A stretch of DNA of 64,000 bases from contig JAWLCV010000008.1 in the NCBI GenBank assembly GCA_041686955.1, positions 19,066-83,065 of the forward strand, in the 5' to 3' direction. The position numbers and the translations under genes were made by a program. Shown piece after piece: positions 60,916-64,000 of the stretch (the stretch's first letter is position 1; the number at the start of each line of letters is the position of its first letter). The notes under the pieces are model-generated. The model was given only the letters and a program-made list of their open reading frames with translations, ran no database searches and was not told the DNA's origin. Origin of the DNA: UBA7803 sp041686955 (GTDB lineage: Bacteria; Pseudomonadota; Gammaproteobacteria; Pseudomonadales; Azotimanducaceae).

Positions 60916-61478
60916 AGAAGATCCATCCCCTGCTCACCGTGCTCGCGCTCGTCGCGTTCGGCACCCATGGACCGGCTGCCATGGCCCAGGAGTCGACGGC
61001 CGAGGAGCACGAGGTTCGCGGTGAGGTGGTCCGGGTGATTCCGGACCAGAACCAGCTGCGTCTGCGGGTCACGGAGGTGGAGGACGGCGTTGCCGTCAGT
61101 GCCGGCGACGTGACGACCTTCGATCTGTCCGAGGAGACCGAGATCCGGTCGGAGGATTACTACCAGAGCGTCCGCCGGCCCGGTCCGATGACCATCGACG
61201 ACCTGCGGCGCGGCGACCGGGTGACCCTGCGCTTCGCCGAGGTGGGGGGGCGGCCGATCGCGAGCGCGATCGAGCGCGAGGAGGCCGCCGAGGAGCTTGC
61301 CGCCGCGGACACTGCCGCCGAAATGGAGGCCGACGCCAGCGAGGACGAGACCGAGGCGGCAGCGCTGGAAACGGGGCGGGACACGCTGCCGGCCACCGCG
61401 ACCTTCATGCCGCTGCTCGCGCTCATGGGCCTGGGCTTCGCAGGCCTTGCAGCGGCGATCCGCTACCGGCGGCGCTGA
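60912..61478 (+). CDS. putative sortase substrate with LPATA tail
   Basis: A 188-residue secreted protein: signal peptide (1-25, ending AMAQE), a beta-rich domain (HEVRGEVVRVIPDQNQLRLRVTEVEDG, RRGDRVTLRFAEVGGRPIASAIERE) with the look of a small OB- or DUF5666-like barrel, an acidic linker, then LPATATFMPLLALMGLGFAGLAAAIRYRRR. LPATA plus a hydrophobic helix plus terminal arginines is a sorting signal of LPxTG type. It overlaps the sortase stop (ATGA), so the two form a dedicated pair. Confidence 0.8.
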   Translation: MKKIHPLLTVLALVAFGTHGPAAMAQESTAEEHEVRGEVVRVIPDQNQLRLRVTEVEDGVAVSAGDVTTFDLSEETEIRSEDYYQSVRRPGPMTIDDLRRGDRVTLRFAEVGGRPIASAIEREEAAEELAAADTAAEMEADASEDETEAAALETGRDTLPATATFMPLLALMGLGFAGLAAAIRYRRR

Positions 61479-61486
61479 GGCGTCGG

Positions 61487-61525
61487 CCTGCCGAGCCCCG
61501 GCCCTGCGGGCCGGGGCTCGGCAGG
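61487..61525. terminator. bidirectional hairpin terminator
   Basis: An 18-bp perfect stem, CCTGCCGAGCCCCGGCCC and its complement, with a 3-nt loop, sits between the convergent LPATA-protein gene and the 105-residue gene. There is no T tract, so it may block by stem strength. Confidence 0.65.
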
Positions 61526-61527
61526 GA

Positions 61528-61845
61528 TCATTCGCTCAGGTTGGCGGCCTGTTCCCGGGTGTAGAACCGCCCGTCACGGACGAAACCGGCCACGATGGAC
61601 GCCTTGATGGCGCACGCGCGGCCCTGGCCGTCCCGGGCGCACACCCATTCCGCCGGTAGACCGTCGATGAGATGCATGGGCGCCGGCTCGCCGCTCGCGT
61701 AGCGCGATAGCTCCACGCGACCGGTATCGTCGTCGCGGAAGGCGGGCTCGAACCGGGTCTGGCGGTGGGCGGCGCTGACCCCGCCGGTGCCGGCAAACGC
61801 CAGGTTCTCGCGGCGTATGCAGTTTCTGGTCAGCGGTCGCGCCAT
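61528..61845 (-). CDS. 105-residue hypothetical protein
   Basis: A soluble protein of unknown function. N terminus MARPLTRNCIRRENLAFAGTGGVS, middle RFEPAFRDDDTGRVELSRYASGEPAPMHLIDGLPAEWVCARDGQGRACAIKASIVAGFVRDGRFYTREQAANLSE. Two cysteines, no membrane segment. Codon use and the flanking terminator support a gene. Upstream 61846-62304 has no coding support. Confidence 0.6.
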   Translation of the reverse strand: MARPLTRNCIRRENLAFAGTGGVSAAHRQTRFEPAFRDDDTGRVELSRYASGEPAPMHLIDGLPAEWVCARDGQGRACAIKASIVAGFVRDGRFYTREQAANLSE

Positions 61846-62304
61846 GTCACGCTCCGGGGATATCTGGCCACATTACTGACAAGCATCGATCGTACCAACC
61901 CTGAAGCTTCCTTCGGGTAACCATAAGACACTGTTTTCCATGAACATTGCCTGAACGGCCGCGGCGCTTGCGCCGCGCGCGCTGGGCGGCGGCGGTGTCT
62001 CTGCAGGTCACACCCTGACGCTCCCGGGCCACACCCGGCAGGAGGTTTCCGCTTGACATCCGGCCGGCCGGGCCGCAATGTGCGGCATCCGCGCGCCGTG
62101 CCGCGCGGCCACATCGAACGCGCGGTCCGGCCAGCCCAGAGGGGGACCGACCCCCGGGGCTGAGAGTCTTGCGGGCCGGATCCGGATCATCTCGATCAGC
62201 TCATCGATTCCGTTTCATCCTCGTCGCGCGTGGGAATGACGGCAGGCGCCGTGCTCGTCCCACTCGCGGTTGCGCACGCGCACAACAAGGAAGTAAACAA
62301 CATC
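61846..62304. other. non-coding region before the RNA helicase
   Basis: 459 bp without a credible gene on either strand. A TTGACA (62054-62059) lacks a good -10 at standard spacing. Hairpins: GGGGGACCGACCCCC (62141-62155) and the palindrome CCGGATCCGG (62176-62185). A GGGGCTGAGAG string (62156-62166) and GGATCCGGATCAT recall parts of a TPP riboswitch but the rest is missing. A long leader before a cold-type RNA helicase would be normal. Confidence 0.5.
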
Positions 62305-63630
62305 GTGAATCACGAAACATTCGCCGCACTCGGGCTCGGCGAGCCCATTCTGCGCGCCCTCGCCGCAATCGGCTATGCCACTCCGACTCCCATTCAATCC
62401 CAGGCGGTGCCGCATCTGCTGGCAGGCAAGGACCTGCTGGGAATCGCCCAGACCGGGACCGGCAAGACCGCCGCATTCGCCCTGCCGCTGTTGCAGCGGC
62501 TCGCGGCCGAGGCCGCCCGTCCGGTTCCCGGCCATCCGCGGGCGCTGATTCTCGCGCCGACCCGAGAACTGGCGCTGCAGATCCGTGACGAGATCGACGG
62601 CTTCGGCCGGCATCTCGAGCTGTCGCACGCCGTGCTCTTCGGCGGCGTGGGCCAGGGGCCCCAGGTCGCCGGGCTGCGGCGCGGCGTGGACGTTCTGGTC
62701 GCAACCCCCGGCCGGTTGCTCGACCTCATGGGGCAGAAGCACGTCAGCTTATCGCGGGTGAGCATCCTGGTTCTGGATGAGGCCGACCGGCTGCTGGACA
62801 TGGGTTTCATCCGCGACGTGCAGCGGATCGTTCGCCAGACGCCGCGCAACCGGCAGTCGCTCTTGTTCTCGGCCACCATGCCGAAGGAGGTGGCAGCCCT
62901 GGCGGACGAGATCCTGCAGCGGCCGGTGCGCGTCGAGGTGACACCGAAGGTGGTGACCGTGGAGAAGATCCAGCAGCGGCTCATCGAGGCCGAGAGCGGG
63001 GAGAAACGCTGGGTGCTGGAGCACCTGCTTCGCGAGGAAGAGGTTTCCCGCGCCATCGTCTTCACCCGAACCAAGCACGGCGCGAACAAGGTGGCCAAGA
63101 ACCTGGTGAGTGCGGGCATCGAAGCCGAAGCGATCCACGGTAACAAGTCACAGAGCGCGCGACAGCGGGCGCTGCAGAACTTCAAGGACGGCACCACCTG
63201 GGTGCTGGTGGCCACGGACATCGCTGCGCGGGGCATCGACGTTCAGGGCATCTCTCACGTCATCAACTACGAGTTGCCGGACGAGCCCGAGAGCTACGTG
63301 CATCGTATCGGCCGAACCGCACGAGCGGGCGCCGGCGGCGTCGCCTGGTCACTCTACGACCCGGCGGAGGCGAAAAGGCTGCGGGGCATAGAGCGGCTGG
63401 TGGGGCGCATCCCAACGGAGGCCGAGGCGGCACTGGGTGTCGTTCCGGGTGCGGCCGGGCGCAGCGCGCGGGGGCGTACAGATGCCGGGCCGAGACGTTC
63501 GGCCGAAGCCGACCAGCGGCCGAAAGCCAATGTCCAGCGGGACGGGAGGGCACGGGCAGACGGCACGCGGCGCCGGCGGCGCAGCCGGCCGGGGCAGGGG
63601 GAGCGCAACCGGCGCCGATCCGCGGGCTGA
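62305..63630 (+). CDS. DEAD-box ATP-dependent RNA helicase, RhlE-like
   Basis: A 441-residue helicase. Q motif FAALGLGEPILRALAAIGYATPTPIQSQAVPHLL, motif I AQTGTGKT, Ib TPGRLLDL, II VLDEADRLLDMGF, III SATMPKE, IV IVFTRTKHGANK, V TDIAARGIDVQGISHVINYELP, VI HRIGRTARAG. The basic, RGR-rich tail after residue 390 is the RhlE type. Start GTG 62305 (VNHETF) with AAGGAAG is chosen; an in-frame upstream ATG at 62230 would add 25 residues without helicase character. Confidence 0.92.
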   Translation: MNHETFAALGLGEPILRALAAIGYATPTPIQSQAVPHLLAGKDLLGIAQTGTGKTAAFALPLLQRLAAEAARPVPGHPRALILAPTRELALQIRDEIDGFGRHLELSHAVLFGGVGQGPQVAGLRRGVDVLVATPGRLLDLMGQKHVSLSRVSILVLDEADRLLDMGFIRDVQRIVRQTPRNRQSLLFSATMPKEVAALADEILQRPVRVEVTPKVVTVEKIQQRLIEAESGEKRWVLEHLLREEEVSRAIVFTRTKHGANKVAKNLVSAGIEAEAIHGNKSQSARQRALQNFKDGTTWVLVATDIAARGIDVQGISHVINYELPDEPESYVHRIGRTARAGAGGVAWSLYDPAEAKRLRGIERLVGRIPTEAEAALGVVPGAAGRSARGRTDAGPRRSAEADQRPKANVQRDGRARADGTRRRRRSRPGQGERNRRRSAG

Positions 63631-63654
63631 GCCCGCCGGCGGAGCCGATCGGCC

Positions 63655-63685
63655 AAAAAAAACGGCCCTGTCACCAGGGCCGTTT
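63655..63685 (-). terminator. Rho-independent terminator for the RRM gene
   Basis: On the minus strand AAACGGCCCTG pairs with its 11-bp complement over a 4-nt loop (GTGA) and is followed by eight Ts, a standard intrinsic terminator 27 bp after the RRM stop. Confidence 0.88.
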
Positions 63686-63711
63686 GCAGTTACGGGTGGT
63701 CGGTATCGCTG

Positions 63712-64000
63712 TTACCAGCGGCCGCCACGCCCGCCACCGCCACCGCCGCCGTTGGAGCGGCGCGGTTGGCTGTTGGCCTCGTTCACCCGCAGGGCGCGGG
63801 ATTCCATCATGTGCCCGTTCAGCTCGGCGATGGCCTTCTGACCATCCGCCTGGGACATCTCCACGAAACCGAAGCCGCGCGAGCGGCCCGTGTCGCGGTC
63901 GGTCACCACGGACGCAGAGGTCACTTCGCCGATACCGGAGAACAGAGCCTCCAGGTCGGAATCGCTGGTGCTCCAGGGCAGGTTGCCTACGTAGATTTTC
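63712..64000 (-). CDS. RRM-type RNA-binding protein with glycine-rich tail, 5' end outside window
   Basis: The frame runs off the right edge: the window ends inside the first residues KIYVGNLPWSTSDSDLEALFSGIGEV, the RNP-2 motif, followed by DRDTGRSRGFGFVEM (RNP-1) and ELNGHMMESRALRVNEA. The C terminus is RRSNGGGGGGGRGGRW. This is the small cyanobacterial/proteobacterial RNA-binding protein family of about 95-110 residues, often cold-induced; pairing with an RNA helicase gene convergent to it fits that theme. Confidence 0.9.
   Translation of the reverse strand, partial: KIYVGNLPWSTSDSDLEALFSGIGEVTSASVVTDRDTGRSRGFGFVEMSQADGQKAIAELNGHMMESRALRVNEANSQPRRSNGGGGGGGRGGRW

Noticed and set aside
62141..62215. 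TPP-riboswitch-like string before the RNA helicase (CTGAGAG followed by GGATCCGGATCAT)
   Set aside because: The 3' conserved part (GCCAGCG-TAGGGA-like) and a convincing P1 stem are absent, and the gene downstream has no link with thiamine.

Overview
This is a 64 kb stretch of a high-GC (roughly two-thirds G+C), densely packed chromosome. Start codons are often GTG or TTG, and many genes overlap by 4 bp. The outer-membrane TonB receptors, BrkB/YihY protein, MacAB-type exporter, class-GN sortase and RhlE-type helicase point to a proteobacterium. I infer an environmental, respiring gammaproteobacterium, but there is no rRNA to confirm this.

Layout. 0-9.2 kb: an uncharacterised catabolic island with a cupin dioxygenase-like protein, flavin reductase, MarR regulator, HpaH-type hydratase, NTF2-like protein, alpha/beta hydrolase, MetE-like transferase, TonB receptor, VOC protein and CMD protein. 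It has a divergent promoter built on a perfect inverted repeat of two -35 boxes. 9.2-16.4 kb: a P-type ATPase, a cobalamin riboswitch with btuB, a NUDIX hydrolase, a HIT protein and an isocitrate dehydrogenase-like enzyme. 16.5-23.8 kb: a dihaem peroxidase-like protein, a MacAB-type exporter, a Cyc2-like cytochrome-porin, a cytochrome c'-like protein and a DUF4112 protein. 23.8-28.2 kb: an amidohydrolase/flavoprotein operon, tRNA-Val(CAC) and a decayed IS481-family element. 28.2-34 kb: signalling genes (GGDEF, LuxR-type regulator, two single-domain receivers, PAS histidine kinase). 33.8-41.6 kb: Ku, a MerR-TPR protein, a CapA-like protein, a structured leader, Cfa plus a flavoprotein, and a BrkB protein. 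41.6-48.8 kb: a nine-gene Mrp/Mbh-type cation antiporter operon. 48.8-56.3 kb: CoA transferase, RecQ, DinB-like protein, GNAT, amidase and aminotransferase. 56.3-61.5 kb: a lipoprotein, PRC-barrel protein, dodecin, encapsulated ferritin with encapsulin shell, a sigma-54 activator, and a sortase with a small LPATA-tailed protein. 61.5-64 kb: an RNA helicase and an RRM protein.

The main result is a recurrent sigma-54 (-24/-12) promoter motif, GG-N10-GC within TGGCAC-N5-TTGCA, at eight positions in front of seven transcription units. These units are the dihaem/MacAB/Cyc2-like block, the DUF4112 pair, the Mrp operon, the lipoprotein, the PRC-barrel gene, dodecin (twice, in tandem) and the sortase pair. 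A sigma-54 activator with a degenerate receiver domain sits among them. I infer a sigma-54 regulon, possibly for envelope, redox and ion stress, linking iron/flavin storage, cell-surface anchoring, extracytoplasmic electron transfer and cation homeostasis. The motifs are read directly from the sequence; the shared regulation is inference.
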